The notes beneath the pieces were generated by a model, which searched no databases, was not told where the DNA came from, and saw only the letters and a list, made by a program, of their open reading frames with translations. Shown here in pieces: positions 53,395 through 63,162 of a DNA stretch of 64,000 bases (positions within the stretch are counted from its first letter, which is position 1; the number at the start of each line of letters is the position of its first letter). This DNA comes from Bradyrhizobium sp. SZCCT0231 (GTDB taxonomy: Bacteria; Pseudomonadota; Alphaproteobacteria; Rhizobiales; Xanthobacteraceae). The position numbers and the translations under genes are program-made. Where the stretch lies: positions 1-64,000 of the forward strand of contig NZ_JAFCKP010000019.1 of NCBI RefSeq assembly GCF_018130245.1, in the 5' to 3' direction.

Positions 53395-53703
53395 ATGAAC
53401 GGCCAAAACATTCGTATCCGTCTCAAGGCGTTCGACCATCGTATCCTCGATACGTCGACCCGTGAGATCGTGAACACGGCGAAGCGCACCGGCGCGCAGG
53501 TCCGCGGACCCATTCCGCTGCCCACCCGCATCGAGAAGTTCACCGTCAACCGTTCGCCCCACGTCGACAAGAAGAGCCGCGAACAGTTCGAGATGCGCAC
53601 TCACAAGCGCCTGCTCGACATCGTCGATCCGACCCCGCAGACCGTCGATGCTTTGATGAAGCTCGACCTGGCCGCCGGTGTCGACGTCGAGATCAAGCTC
53701 TAA
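53395..53703 (+). CDS. rpsJ: 30S ribosomal protein S10
   Basis: A 102-residue S10, also known as NusE because it pairs with NusB and NusG in antitermination. The start [19 protein letters not shown] and the loop [20 protein letters not shown] are typical. It opens the S10 block. Its ribosome binding site region AGAGAAAGC lies right after the tuf-rpsJ repeat. Confidence 0.99.
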
Positions 53704-53755
53704 GATTTTGGATCCCGTTCGCCAAAAGCGGACAAAGAGAACAGGAAGCAAGCCG

Positions 53756-54469
53756 ATGCGCTCCGGAGTGATCGCACAAAAGGTCGGGATGACGCGGGTC
53801 TTCACGGAGGCCGGCGAACATATCCCCGTGACCGTGCTGAAGCTCGGCAATTGCCAGGTCGTAGGCCACCGCACCGAAGAGAAGAACGGTTACGTCGCGC
53901 TCCAGCTCGGTTCGGGCAGCCGCAAGACCGTTTACATGCCCAAGGCCGAGCGCGGTCAGTTCGCGGTCGCCAAGGTCGAGCCGAAGCGCCGGGTCGAGGA
54001 ATTCCGCGTCACCGCGGATGCCATGATCCCGGTCGGCGCCGAGATCCAGGCCGATCACTTCGTCGTCGGCCAGTTCGTCGACGTCACCGGCACCTCGGTC
54101 GGTAAGGGTTTCGCCGGCGGCATGAAGCGCTGGAACTTCGGCGGTCTGCGCGCCACGCACGGTGTGTCGATCTCGCACCGCTCGATCGGTTCGACCGGTG
54201 GCCGTCAGGACCCCGGCAAGACCTGGAAGAACAAGAAGATGCCCGGCCACATGGGTGTCGATCGCATCACCACGCTCAACCTTCGCGTCGTCCAGACCGA
54301 TGTCGAGCGCGGCCTGATCCTCGTCGAAGGCGCCGTTCCCGGCTCCAAGGGCGGCTGGATCCGCGTGCGCGACGCCGTCAAGAAGCCGCTGCCGAAGGAC
54401 GCTCCGAAGCCCGGCAAGTTCAAGGTTGCTGGCGACGCGGAAGCCGCTCCGGCTGCGCAGGAGGCGTGA
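53756..54469 (+). CDS. rplC: 50S ribosomal protein L3
   Basis: A 237-residue L3, an early-assembly protein near the peptidyl-transferase centre. The long loop includes [20 protein letters not shown], the segment that carries the methylated Gln in other bacteria. The Ala/Glu-rich tail beyond residue 215 is longer than in E. coli (209 residues), as in other alphaproteobacteria. The ATG at 53756 gives the standard [16 protein letters not shown] start. Confidence 0.98.
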   Translation: MRSGVIAQKVGMTRVFTEAGEHIPVTVLKLGNCQVVGHRTEEKNGYVALQLGSGSRKTVYMPKAERGQFAVAKVEPKRRVEEFRVTADAMIPVGAEIQADHFVVGQFVDVTGTSVGKGFAGGMKRWNFGGLRATHGVSISHRSIGSTGGRQDPGKTWKNKKMPGHMGVDRITTLNLRVVQTDVERGLILVEGAVPGSKGGWIRVRDAVKKPLPKDAPKPGKFKVAGDAEAAPAAQEA

Positions 54470-54470
54470 G

Positions 54471-55091
54471 ATGGAATTGAAGGTCACCACCCTCGAAGGT
54501 AAGGAAGCCGGCTCGGTCCAGCTCTCCGACGCCATTTTCGGCCTCGAGCCGCGCGAGGACATCATCGCGCGCTGCGTGCAGTGGCAGCTCAACAAGCGCC
54601 AGGCCGGCACGCACAAGGCCAAGGGCCGCGCCGAGATCTGGCGCACCGGCAAGAAGATGTACAAGCAGAAGGGCACCGGCGGTGCTCGTCACGGCTCGGC
54701 TCGCGTGCCGCAGTTCCGCGGCGGCGGCCGTGCCTTCGGTCCGGTGGTGCGTTCGCACGCCACCGACCTGCCGAAGAAGGTCCGCGCCCTGGCGCTCAAG
54801 CATGCGCTCTCGGCCAAGGCCAAGGACGGCGATCTCGTCGTGATCGAGAAGGCCGCGCTTGAGACCGCCAAGACCAAGGCGCTGCTCGGTCACTTCTCGG
54901 GCCTCGGGCTCACCAATGCGCTGATCATCGACGGCGCCGAGCTCAACAACGGTTTTGCCGCCGCGGCCCGCAACATCCCGAACATGGACGTGCTGCCGAT
55001 CCAGGGCATCAACGTCTACGACATCCTGCGCCGTCAGAAGCTCGTTCTGACCAAGGCCGCCATCGATGCGCTGGAGGCGCGCTTCAAATGA
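54471..55091 (+). CDS. rplD: 50S ribosomal protein L4
   Basis: A 206-residue L4, which lines the peptide exit tunnel and in E. coli also represses the S10 operon. The tunnel loop has [20 protein letters not shown]. Start ATG 54471 lies one base after the L3 stop and yields [14 protein letters not shown]. An upstream in-frame ATG lies inside rplC and is rejected. Its stop overlaps the rplW start by 4 bp. Confidence 0.98.
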   Translation: MELKVTTLEGKEAGSVQLSDAIFGLEPREDIIARCVQWQLNKRQAGTHKAKGRAEIWRTGKKMYKQKGTGGARHGSARVPQFRGGGRAFGPVVRSHATDLPKKVRALALKHALSAKAKDGDLVVIEKAALETAKTKALLGHFSGLGLTNALIIDGAELNNGFAAAARNIPNMDVLPIQGINVYDILRRQKLVLTKAAIDALEARFK

Positions 55092-55390
55092 CGAAGAACA
55101 TCGAGGCTCGCCACTACGACGTGATCCTGTCGCCGGTCGTGACCGAAAAGGCCACGATCGCCTCGGAGCACAACAAGGTGCTGTTCAAGGTGGCCGCCAA
55201 GGCCACCAAGCCGCAGATCAAGGAAGCGATCGAGAAGCTGTTCGACGTCAAGGTCAAGAGCGTCAACACGCTGGTCCGCAAGGGCAAGACCAAGGTCTTC
55301 CGCGGCAATCTCGGCTCGCAGTCGAACACCAAGCGCGCGATCGTGACCCTCGAAGAGGGCCACCGGATCGACGTCACCACCGGTCTGTAA
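55088..55390 (+). CDS. rplW: 50S ribosomal protein L23
   Basis: A 100-residue L23 at the tunnel exit, the docking site for trigger factor and SRP. It contains [22 protein letters not shown] and the KTKVFRG loop. The start overlaps the rplD stop as ATGA, a sign of coupled translation. Length is normal. Confidence 0.98.
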   Translation: MTKNIEARHYDVILSPVVTEKATIASEHNKVLFKVAAKATKPQIKEAIEKLFDVKVKSVNTLVRKGKTKVFRGNLGSQSNTKRAIVTLEEGHRIDVTTGL

Positions 55391-55402
55391 GGTCGTACGA
55401 CG

Positions 55403-56236
55403 ATGGCACTGAAGACATTCAATCCCACGACGCCGGGCCAGCGCCAGCTGGTCATGGTCGATCGTTCGGCCCTGTACAAGGGCAAGCCGGTCAAGGCGCT
55501 CACCGAGGGCAAGAAGTCCTCGGGCGGTCGCAACAACACCGGCCGCATCACCGTGCGTTTCCGCGGTGGCGGTCACAAGCAGACGCTGCGCACCGTCGAC
55601 TTCAAGCGCGAGAAGATCGACGTCCCCGCGACCGTGGAGCGTCTCGAGTATGATCCGAACCGCACCGGCTTCATTGCGCTGATCAAGTATCAGGACGGCG
55701 AGCAGGCCTACATCCTGGCGCCGCAGCGCCTGGCCGTGGGTGACACCATCATCGCCGGCAACTATGTCGACGTGAAGCCGGGCAACGTCATGCCGCTCGG
55801 CAACATGCCGGTCGGCACGATCATCCACAACATCGAGGTCAAGATCGGGAAGGGCGGCCAGCTCGCCCGTTCCGCCGGCACCTATGCCCAGCTCGTCGGC
55901 CGCGACCAGGACTACGTCATCATCCGCCTGAACTCGGGCGAGCAGCGCCTGGTGCACGGCCGTTGCCGCGGCACGATCGGCGCGGTGTCGAATCCGGATC
56001 ACATGAACACCTCGATCGGCAAGGCCGGTCGCAAGCGTTGGATGGGCCGTCGCCCGCACAACCGCGGTGTCGCGATGAACCCGATCGACCATCCGCACGG
56101 TGGTGGTGAAGGTCGCACCTCGGGCGGTCGTCACCCGGTCACTCCGTGGGGCAAGCCGACCAAGGGCAAGAAGACCCGTACCAACAAGTCGACCAACAAA
56201 TTCATTCTCCTAAGCCGCCACAAGCGGAAGAAGTAA
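55403..56236 (+). CDS. rplB: 50S ribosomal protein L2
   Basis: A 277-residue L2, needed for subunit joining and peptidyl transfer. The conserved histidine region is [25 protein letters not shown], intact here. The N-terminal start [17 protein letters not shown] is the usual one. Twelve bases separate it from both neighbours, rplW and rpsS. Confidence 0.99.
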   Translation: MALKTFNPTTPGQRQLVMVDRSALYKGKPVKALTEGKKSSGGRNNTGRITVRFRGGGHKQTLRTVDFKREKIDVPATVERLEYDPNRTGFIALIKYQDGEQAYILAPQRLAVGDTIIAGNYVDVKPGNVMPLGNMPVGTIIHNIEVKIGKGGQLARSAGTYAQLVGRDQDYVIIRLNSGEQRLVHGRCRGTIGAVSNPDHMNTSIGKAGRKRWMGRRPHNRGVAMNPIDHPHGGGEGRTSGGRHPVTPWGKPTKGKKTRTNKSTNKFILLSRHKRKK

Positions 56237-56248
56237 GGAACGCCGGAC

Positions 56249-56527
56249 ATGGTTCGTTCAGTCTGGAAAGGCCCGTTCGTCGAGGGTTCTCTGCTCAAGA
56301 AGGCAGATGCCGCGCGCGCGTCCGGCCGTCACGACGTCATCAAGATCTGGAGCCGTCGCTCGACGATCCTGCCGCAGTTCGTCGGCCTGACCTTCGGCGT
56401 CTACAACGGTCAGAAGCACGTGCCGGTGGCCGTCAACGAGGAAATGGTCGGTCACAAGTTCGGCGAGTTTTCGCCGACCCGGACCTTCCACGGCCACTCC
56501 GGCGACAAGAAAGCCAAGAAGGCTTGA
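56249..56527 (+). CDS. rpsS: 30S ribosomal protein S19
   Basis: A 92-residue S19 from the 30S head, which contacts S13 and the A-site finger. It starts [19 protein letters not shown] and has the [15 protein letters not shown] and [13 protein letters not shown] segments. rplV starts 10 bp later. Confidence 0.99.
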   Translation: MVRSVWKGPFVEGSLLKKADAARASGRHDVIKIWSRRSTILPQFVGLTFGVYNGQKHVPVAVNEEMVGHKFGEFSPTRTFHGHSGDKKAKKA

Positions 56528-56537
56528 GGATTAAACG

Positions 56538-56924
56538 ATGAGCAAACCTAAGCGCGAACGGAGCCTCGCCGACAACGAGGCCAAGGCGGTCGCCCGGATG
56601 CTGCGGGTGAGCCCGCAGAAGCTCAACCTGGTCGCCCAGCTCATTCGCGGCCGGAAGGCTGCTGCTGCGCTCGCCGACCTGCAGTTTTCGCGCAAGCGGA
56701 TCGCGGTCGACGTGAAGAAGTGTCTGGAATCGGCTATCGCCAACGCCGAGAACAACCACGACCTCGACGTCGACGATCTCGTCGTGGCGCAGGCCTTTGT
56801 CGGCAACGGCCTCGTGATGAAGCGCTTTGCCGCTCGCGGCCGCGGCCGCTCGGGCCGTGTCTACAAACCATTTTCGCAGCTGACGATCATCGTTCGTCAG
56901 GTCGAAGCTGAAGCCGCCGCTTAA
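56538..56924 (+). CDS. rplV: 50S ribosomal protein L22
   Basis: A 128-residue L22, whose beta-hairpin narrows the exit tunnel. The hairpin tip reads [18 protein letters not shown], without the deletions linked to macrolide resistance. It is followed by rpsC after 17 bp. Confidence 0.98.
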   Translation: MSKPKRERSLADNEAKAVARMLRVSPQKLNLVAQLIRGRKAAAALADLQFSRKRIAVDVKKCLESAIANAENNHDLDVDDLVVAQAFVGNGLVMKRFAARGRGRSGRVYKPFSQLTIIVRQVEAEAAA

Positions 56925-56941
56925 GGGCGCAGGAGAACACG

Positions 56942-57664
<723 letters not shown>

Positions 57665-57694
57665 AGCCGCACAGGAATTTGAGGGCTTAAAGCC

Positions 57695-58108
57695 ATGATG
57701 CAACCTAAGAAAACGAAGTTCCGGAAGGCGCATAAGGGCCGCATCCACGGCGTTGCGTCTTCGGGCGCGACGTTGGCGTTCGGCCAGTTCGGCCTGAAGG
57801 CGACCGAGCCTGAGCGCGTTACCGCGCGCCAGATCGAAGCCGCTCGTCGCGCGCTGACCCGTCACATGAAGCGCGCCGGCCGCGTCTGGATCCGCGTGTT
57901 CCCCGATGTTCCGGTGTCGAAGAAGCCGGCCGAAGTCCGCATGGGCTCCGGCAAGGGTTCGCCGGAATTGTGGGTCGCGCGCGTCAAGCCGGGCCGGGTG
58001 CTGTTCGAGATCGACGGCGTCAACACCCAGACGGCGCGTGAGGCGCTGACCCTGGCGGCCGCCAAGCTGCCGATCAAGACGCGCTTCGTCGAGCGCATTG
58101 CGGAGTAA
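57695..58108 (+). CDS. rplP: 50S ribosomal protein L16
   Basis: A 137-residue L16, which positions tRNA at the A site. The [12 protein letters not shown] start and the [20 protein letters not shown] region are conserved. Two ATG codons stand side by side at 57695 and 57698; either may be used. The stop shares a base with an ATG at 58108, but rpmC probably starts at 58114. Confidence 0.98.
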   Translation: MMQPKKTKFRKAHKGRIHGVASSGATLAFGQFGLKATEPERVTARQIEAARRALTRHMKRAGRVWIRVFPDVPVSKKPAEVRMGSGKGSPELWVARVKPGRVLFEIDGVNTQTAREALTLAAAKLPIKTRFVERIAE

Positions 58109-58113
58109 TGGCC

Positions 58114-58320
58114 ATGGCCCAGATGAAGATCGAAGACATCCGCGCGATGAGCCCCGACCAGCAGGATGACGCCATCCTGAACCTGAAGAAGGAGCGCTTC
58201 AACCTGCGCTTCCAGCGCGCCACCGGGCAGCTCGAGAACACCTCGCGCCTGCGCGAAGCTCGCCGTGACATCGCCCGGATCAAGACCATCGCCGCGCAGA
58301 CGCGCGCGAAGAAGAAGTAA
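58114..58320 (+). CDS. rpmC: 50S ribosomal protein L29
   Basis: A 68-residue L29 made of two long helices at the tunnel exit next to L23. It contains [20 protein letters not shown] and [13 protein letters not shown]. The start ATG 58114 is preferred over 58108 because GGAG at 58102-58105 is then correctly spaced; the two differ by two residues. Confidence 0.96.
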   Translation: MAQMKIEDIRAMSPDQQDDAILNLKKERFNLRFQRATGQLENTSRLREARRDIARIKTIAAQTRAKKK

Positions 58321-58333
58321 GAGGCTTACGAAG

Positions 58334-58582
58334 ATGCCGAAACGTACTTTGCAGGGCGTGGTCGTCAGCGACAAGCAAGCCAAGACCATCGTGGTGCGCG
58401 TCGATCGCCGCTTCACGCACCCGATCTACAAGAAGACGATCCGCCGTTCGAAGAACTACCACGCGCACGACGAGAGCAACGAGTTCAAGCCGGGCGACAT
58501 GGTGTGGATCGAGGAAACGAAGCCGATTTCGAAGTTGAAGCGCTGGGTCGTGATCCGGGGCGAACACAAGAAAAGCGCCTGA
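58334..58582 (+). CDS. rpsQ: 30S ribosomal protein S17
   Basis: An 82-residue S17, an early 16S rRNA binder with an OB fold. [20 protein letters not shown] is the standard start, and [20 protein letters not shown] follows. The frame is open 23 codons upstream inside rpmC, but nothing supports that start. It closes the S10 block; rplN is 84 bp further on. Confidence 0.98.
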   Translation: MPKRTLQGVVVSDKQAKTIVVRVDRRFTHPIYKKTIRRSKNYHAHDESNEFKPGDMVWIEETKPISKLKRWVVIRGEHKKSA

Positions 58583-58666
58583 TCTGTTGGCTTTAGCCGA
58601 CTGACTTCAGGGAAATGTTGAGCGCCGGCTGGGCTGGCGCAAAGAGAAAGAGGACGAGGTGCATCA

Positions 58667-59035
58667 ATGATTCAGATGCAGACCAACCTCGACGTGGCCG
58701 ACAATTCTGGCGCACGCCGTGTCATGTGTATCAAAGTGCTCGGGGGCTCCAAGCGCCGCTACGCCACGATCGGCGACATCATCGTCGTGTCGATCAAGGA
58801 AGCTATCCCGCGTGGCAAGGTGAAGAAGGGCGACGTGATGAAGGCCGTCGTGGTGCGCGTCCGCAAGGACATCCGCCGCGCCGACGGTTCGGTCATCCGC
58901 TTCGACCGCAACGCCGCCGTTCTGATCAACAACCAGTCCGAGCCGGTCGGCACCCGTATCTTCGGGCCCGTGCCGCGCGAGCTGCGCGCCAAGAACCACA
59001 TGAAGATCATCTCGCTCGCGCCGGAGGTGCTGTGA
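58667..59035 (+). CDS. rplN: 50S ribosomal protein L14
   Basis: A 122-residue L14, part of the subunit interface. It has [20 protein letters not shown] and the C-terminal [23 protein letters not shown]. It is the first gene of the spc block, and its stop shares one base with the rplX start (TGATG). Confidence 0.99.
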   Translation: MIQMQTNLDVADNSGARRVMCIKVLGGSKRRYATIGDIIVVSIKEAIPRGKVKKGDVMKAVVVRVRKDIRRADGSVIRFDRNAAVLINNQSEPVGTRIFGPVPRELRAKNHMKIISLAPEVL

Positions 59036-59349
59036 TGGCTGCGAAGATCCGCAAGGGCGACAAGGTCGTCGTGCTGACCGGCCGCGACAAGGGCCGCACC
59101 GGCGAAGTGTTCGAGGTGCGTCCCGACGCCGGCACGGCGCTCGTGCGCGGCATCAACATGGTCAAGCGTCACCAGAAGCAGACGCAGGCCCAGGAGGGCG
59201 GCATCATCTCGAAGGAGTCGCCGATCCAACTGTCCAACATCGCGTATGTCGGCAAGGACGGAAAGCCGACCCGCATCGGATTCAAGATTCTGGCGGACGG
59301 CAAGAAGGTCCGCATCGCCAAGAGCTCGGGAGCTGAGATCGATGGCTGA
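59035..59349 (+). CDS. rplX: 50S ribosomal protein L24
   Basis: A 104-residue L24, an assembly initiator for the 50S subunit. The KOW motif region [20 protein letters not shown] is at the N-terminus, with [19 protein letters not shown] after it. The start overlaps rplN by one base and the 3' end overlaps rplE by 8 bp, so the three are tightly coupled. Confidence 0.98.
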   Translation: MAAKIRKGDKVVVLTGRDKGRTGEVFEVRPDAGTALVRGINMVKRHQKQTQAQEGGIISKESPIQLSNIAYVGKDGKPTRIGFKILADGKKVRIAKSSGAEIDG

Positions 59350-59899
59350 GGCTGCTTACACGCCGCGCCTGCGCGCGGAATATGACGCGAAGATCCGCAC
59401 GGCTCTGACCGAGAAGTTCGGTTATGAGAACGTCATGCAGGTTCCGCGTCTGGACAAGGTCGTGCTGAACATGGGCGTTGGCGATTCCGTCAACGATCGC
59501 AAGAAGGCCGAGACCGCCGCTGCCGAGCTGACCCAGATCGCCGGCCAGAAGGCGATCGTGACCTATTCGCGCATCGCGATCGCGACGTTCAAGCTGCGTG
59601 AGAACCAGCCGATCGGCTGCAAGGTCACGCTGCGCAAGGCCCGCATGTACGAGTTCATCGATCGCCTGGTGAATGTCGCGCTGCCGCGCGTCCGCGACTT
59701 CCGCGGCCTGAACCCGAAGAGCTTCGACGGCCGCGGCAACTATTCGCTCGGCATCAAGGAGCACATCATTTTCCCCGAGATCGACTTCGACAAGGTCGCG
59801 GAAGCCCGCGGTATGGACATCACCGTCTGCACCACGGCCAAGACCGACGAAGAGGCGAGGGCCTTGTTGACCGCTTTCAATTTCCCGTTCCGGCAGTGA
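59342..59899 (+). CDS. rplE: 50S ribosomal protein L5
   Basis: A 185-residue L5, the 5S rRNA binder that contacts S13. It includes [20 protein letters not shown] and the [20 protein letters not shown] loop. The ATG at 59342 yields [14 protein letters not shown]; upstream ATG codons in frame lie in rplX. Followed by rpsN after 46 bp. Confidence 0.98.
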   Translation: MAEAAYTPRLRAEYDAKIRTALTEKFGYENVMQVPRLDKVVLNMGVGDSVNDRKKAETAAAELTQIAGQKAIVTYSRIAIATFKLRENQPIGCKVTLRKARMYEFIDRLVNVALPRVRDFRGLNPKSFDGRGNYSLGIKEHIIFPEIDFDKVAEARGMDITVCTTAKTDEEARALLTAFNFPFRQ

Positions 59900-59945
59900 G
59901 ACGCTGACCTAGAGCCTCTCAAACGCGGATACCCAGGAGCCAAGC

Positions 59946-60251
59946 ATGGCAAAGAAGAGTTCAGTCGAGAAGAACAACCGGCGCAAGCGGATGGTGAAGA
60001 ACGCCGCCGCCAAGCGCGAACGGTTGAAGGCGATCATCGCCGACAAGACGCTGCCGATGGAGGAGCGGTTCGCCGCGACCCTGAAGCTGGCGGAAATGCC
60101 GCGCAACTCGTCGGCGACCCGCATCCGCTTGCGCTGCGAGCTGTCGGGCCGCCCGCGCTCGAACTACCGCAAGAACAAGCTGTCCCGTATCGCGCTGCGC
60201 GACCTTGGCTCCAAGGGCATGGTCCCGGGCCTCGTGAAGTCCAGCTGGTAA
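59946..60251 (+). CDS. rpsN: 30S ribosomal protein S14
   Basis: A 101-residue S14 of the long, zinc-free type: only one cysteine is present, so the CxxC pairs of the short form are absent. It has [19 protein letters not shown] and the C-terminal [17 protein letters not shown]-like region (here [18 protein letters not shown]). GGAGCC precedes the start. Confidence 0.98.
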   Translation: MAKKSSVEKNNRRKRMVKNAAAKRERLKAIIADKTLPMEERFAATLKLAEMPRNSSATRIRLRCELSGRPRSNYRKNKLSRIALRDLGSKGMVPGLVKSSW

Positions 60252-60265
60252 GGAGGGTCGTTTAG

Positions 60266-60664
60266 ATGTCTACGCACGATCCAATCAGCGATCTGATCAC
60301 CCGTATCCGCAACGCGCAGATGCGCTCCAAGACCAAGGTCTCCACGCCTGGCTCGAAGATGCGCGAGAACGTGCTCGAGGTCCTCAAGACCGAAGGCTAC
60401 ATCCGCGGTTACGCCACGCTCGAGCACTCCTCGGGCCGCAGCGAGATCGAGATCGAGCTGAAGTATTTCGACGGCGAGCCCGTGATCCGCGAGATCGAAC
60501 GTGTCTCCAAGCCCGGGCGCCGCGTTTACGCCTCGGTGAAGAACCTGCCGCGGGTCAACAATGGGCTCGGCATTTCGGTGTTGTCGACGCCGAAGGGGAT
60601 CATGGCCGACCACAGCGCGCGCGACGCGAATGTGGGCGGTGAAGTCCTCTTCACGGTGTTCTGA
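60266..60664 (+). CDS. rpsH: 30S ribosomal protein S8
   Basis: A 132-residue S8, a central-domain 16S rRNA binder. In E. coli it represses spc translation by binding the rplE leader. The segments [16 protein letters not shown] and [20 protein letters not shown] are typical. AAGGAGGG lies nine bases before the ATG. Confidence 0.99.
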   Translation: MSTHDPISDLITRIRNAQMRSKTKVSTPGSKMRENVLEVLKTEGYIRGYATLEHSSGRSEIEIELKYFDGEPVIREIERVSKPGRRVYASVKNLPRVNNGLGISVLSTPKGIMADHSARDANVGGEVLFTVF

Positions 60665-60680
60665 GAAGGATTTTTCATCC

Positions 60681-61214
60681 ATGTCACGAGTTGGCAAAAG
60701 GCCTGTGGCGGTTCCGTCGGGTGTGACCGCGACCGTCGATGGGCAGACCGTCAAGATGAAGGGGCCGAAGGGCCAGCTTCAGTTCATCGTCCATGACGAC
60801 GTCGAGGTGAAACTCGAGAGCGGCCAGATCAAGGTCAAGCCGCGGGCCGACACCAACCGCGCCCGCGCGCTGTACGGTACCGCTCGCGCCCAGGTCGCGA
60901 ATCTGGTCGAAGGCGTCACCAAGGGCTTCGAGAAGAAGCTCGAGATCACCGGCGTCGGTTACCGTGCCGCGATGCAGGGCAAGAACCTGCAGCTCGCGCT
61001 CGGCTACAGCCACGACGTGGTCTATCCGATCCCGGAGGGGATCACCATCGCCGTGCCGAAGCCGACCGAGATCACGGTGTCGGGCAGCGACATCCAGCGC
61101 GTCGGCCAGGTCGCCGCCGAGATCCGCGCCTATCGCCCGCCGGAGCCCTACAAGGGCAAGGGCGTGAAGTATGTTGGCGAATTCATCTTCCGCAAGGAAG
61201 GCAAGAAGAAGTAA
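60681..61214 (+). CDS. rplF: 50S ribosomal protein L6
   Basis: A 177-residue L6, made of two similar domains near the GTPase centre. [20 protein letters not shown] is the standard start, and the C-terminal [13 protein letters not shown] motif is present. AGAAGGA precedes the ATG at 60681. An earlier in-frame ATG lies in rpsH and is rejected. Confidence 0.98.
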   Translation: MSRVGKRPVAVPSGVTATVDGQTVKMKGPKGQLQFIVHDDVEVKLESGQIKVKPRADTNRARALYGTARAQVANLVEGVTKGFEKKLEITGVGYRAAMQGKNLQLALGYSHDVVYPIPEGITIAVPKPTEITVSGSDIQRVGQVAAEIRAYRPPEPYKGKGVKYVGEFIFRKEGKKK

Positions 61215-61225
61215 CGGAGCCGGTC

Positions 61226-61588
61226 ATGTCCAAAGCCAAGGTTACGAATGCCCGGCGCAAGCGGAGTGTGCGGCTGAAGCTGCGCCGCTCCGGTGGTGGT
61301 CGTCCGCGTCTGTCGGTGTTCCGCTCGTCCAAGCACATCTACGCCCAGGTCATCGACGACCTGAAGGGCGAGACGCTGGCCTCTGCCTCCTCGCTCGAGA
61401 AGTCGATGCGCGACGGCGGCAAGACCGGCGCCGACATCGATGCGGCGAAGGCGGTCGGCAAGCTGCTGGCCGAACGCGCCGCCGAGAAGGGCGTCAAGGA
61501 AGTCGTGTTCGATCGCGGCAGCTATCTCTATCACGGGCGCGTCAAGGCTCTGGCCGACGCGGCGCGTGAGAGTGGGCTGAGCTTCTAA
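61226..61588 (+). CDS. rplR: 50S ribosomal protein L18
   Basis: A 120-residue L18 that binds 5S rRNA together with L5. It has [20 protein letters not shown] and ends in [18 protein letters not shown]. Spacing is 11 bp from rplF and 47 bp to rpsE. Confidence 0.98.
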   Translation: MSKAKVTNARRKRSVRLKLRRSGGGRPRLSVFRSSKHIYAQVIDDLKGETLASASSLEKSMRDGGKTGADIDAAKAVGKLLAERAAEKGVKEVVFDRGSYLYHGRVKALADAARESGLSF

Positions 61589-61635
61589 CAGAATTTGAGG
61601 ATTGAGGCGTAAGCCTCTGAAGGATTGGAAAAACC

Positions 61636-62232
61636 ATGGCAGCTGAACGCGAACAACGTGGTGGACGCGATCAACGCGGCGGCGGACGTGAACGCAGGGA
61701 GCGCGAGGAGCGCGACAGCGAGTTCGTCGACAAGCTCGTCCACATCAATCGCGTGGCCAAGGTCGTCAAGGGCGGCAAGCGCTTCGGTTTCGCGGCGCTG
61801 GTCGTGATCGGCGACCAGAAGGGCCGCGCCGGCTTCGGTCACGGCAAGGCGCGCGAAGTGCCCGAGGCGATCCGCAAGGCCACCGAGTCCGCCAAGCGCA
61901 ACCTGACCCGCGTGTCGCTGCGCGAGGGCCGCACGCTCCATCACGACATTGCCGGCCGTCATGGTGCGGGCCGTGTCTACCTGCGTGCAGCTCCCGCCGG
62001 TACCGGCATCATCGCCGGCGGCCCGATGCGCGCCGTGTTCGAGACGCTCGGCGTCCAGGACGTGGTGGCCAAGTCGATCGGCTCGTCGAACCCGTACAAC
62101 ATGGTGCGCGCGACCTTCGATGCGCTGAAGCACCAGGATTCGCCGCGTTCGGTCGCTGCCCGCCGCAACATCAAGGTGTCCACCCTCCAGTCCCGCCGTA
62201 TCGGCGGCGATGCCGAGGCGGCTGCCGACTAA
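61636..62232 (+). CDS. rpsE: 30S ribosomal protein S5
   Basis: A 198-residue S5, involved in accuracy and mRNA unwinding. The double-stranded RNA-binding-like domain begins at about residue 30 with [20 protein letters not shown]. Residues 1-28 are an Arg/Gly/Glu-rich extension ([17 protein letters not shown]) absent from E. coli S5 (167 residues). The spectinomycin loop [10 protein letters not shown] is intact. The extension is common in alphaproteobacteria. Confidence 0.98.
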   Translation: MAAEREQRGGRDQRGGGRERREREERDSEFVDKLVHINRVAKVVKGGKRFGFAALVVIGDQKGRAGFGHGKAREVPEAIRKATESAKRNLTRVSLREGRTLHHDIAGRHGAGRVYLRAAPAGTGIIAGGPMRAVFETLGVQDVVAKSIGSSNPYNMVRATFDALKHQDSPRSVAARRNIKVSTLQSRRIGGDAEAAAD

Positions 62233-62257
62233 CGGAAGCTTTTCGGAGTAGACTCCC

Positions 62258-62452
62258 ATGGCCAAGGCCGCAAAGACGATCAAGCTCGAGCAGACCGGCA
62301 GCGCGATCCGCCGCCATCACTCGCAGCGCTCGACGCTGATCGGGCTCAAGCTCAACAAGATCGGCCGCACCAGCGAACTGCCGGATACTCCGGCCGTGCG
62401 CGGCATGATCGAGAAGGTTCACCATCTCGTCCGCATCGTCGACGAGAAGTAA
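62258..62452 (+). CDS. rpmD: 50S ribosomal protein L30
   Basis: A 64-residue L30 that contacts domain II of 23S rRNA. It reads [19 protein letters not shown] and then [18 protein letters not shown], the usual pattern. TCGGAGTAG gives a ribosome binding site before the ATG. The gap to rplO is 76 bp. Confidence 0.97.
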   Translation: MAKAAKTIKLEQTGSAIRRHHSQRSTLIGLKLNKIGRTSELPDTPAVRGMIEKVHHLVRIVDEK

Positions 62453-62528
62453 GAAGCGGCGCGCGATCCCGGAAAGCGGGCTACCGGTTTTCGGTGAAGA
62501 TCGTGCGCAAGACACAAGGAGAAGGGCG

Positions 62529-63014
62529 ATGAAGCTCAGCGATATCGCCGACAACGCCGGCTCGCGCAAGAAGCGTATGCGCGTCGGCCGCGGCATCGGT
62601 TCCGGCAAGGGCAAGCAGTCCGGCCGCGGCGGCAAGGGCCAGACCGCGCGTTCGGGCGTGCGCATCAAGGGTTTCGAAGGCGGCCAGATGCCGATGCATC
62701 GCCGTCTGCCCAAGCGTGGCTTCAACAACATCTTCCGCGTCGAGTTCGCCGAGATCAATCTCGACCGGCTCCAGGAGGCGGTCGATGCCAAGAAGATCGA
62801 CGCCGGCAGCGTCGTGAACGTCGAGGCCCTGGTGAAGGGTGGCGTGCTGCGCCGTGCCAAGGCCGGCCTGCGGCTGCTCGGCCGCGGCGAGCTCAAGTCC
62901 AAGCTCAACATCGAAGTGCACGGCGCCAGCAAGACCGCGATCGCGGCGGTCGAAAAGGCCGGCGGCTCGGTGAAGATCCTCGCCCCTGCCAAGGAAGAAG
63001 GCGAGGCGGCGTAA
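62529..63014 (+). CDS. rplO: 50S ribosomal protein L15
   Basis: A 161-residue L15, a late-assembly protein. The glycine-rich N-terminal tail has [20 protein letters not shown], and the segment [17 protein letters not shown] follows. AAGGAGAAG precedes the ATG. A hairpin and a 148-bp gap separate it from secY. Confidence 0.98.
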   Translation: MKLSDIADNAGSRKKRMRVGRGIGSGKGKQSGRGGKGQTARSGVRIKGFEGGQMPMHRRLPKRGFNNIFRVEFAEINLDRLQEAVDAKKIDAGSVVNVEALVKGGVLRRAKAGLRLLGRGELKSKLNIEVHGASKTAIAAVEKAGGSVKILAPAKEEGEAA

Positions 63015-63027
63015 CAACTGCGTCATC

Positions 63028-63046
63028 GGCCCGCGGCGCGCGGGCC
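63028..63046 (+). terminator. hairpin between rplO and secY
   Basis: GGCCCGCG and CGCGGGCC form a perfect 8-bp stem with a three-base loop, followed by TTT. It starts 13 bp after the rplO stop. The T tract is short, so it is probably a partial terminator or attenuator that sets secY output below that of the ribosomal proteins. Confidence 0.6.
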
Positions 63047-63162
63047 TTTACGCATGCGGGACGTGGACTTATCGAAGCCGAGCCCCAGATAATGTCCGGC
63101 GTCCGCTAAACTAGCCCGGCCGCGGGCATAACGGCGCAACAGGCGGCGGGAGAAAGTCCAAG

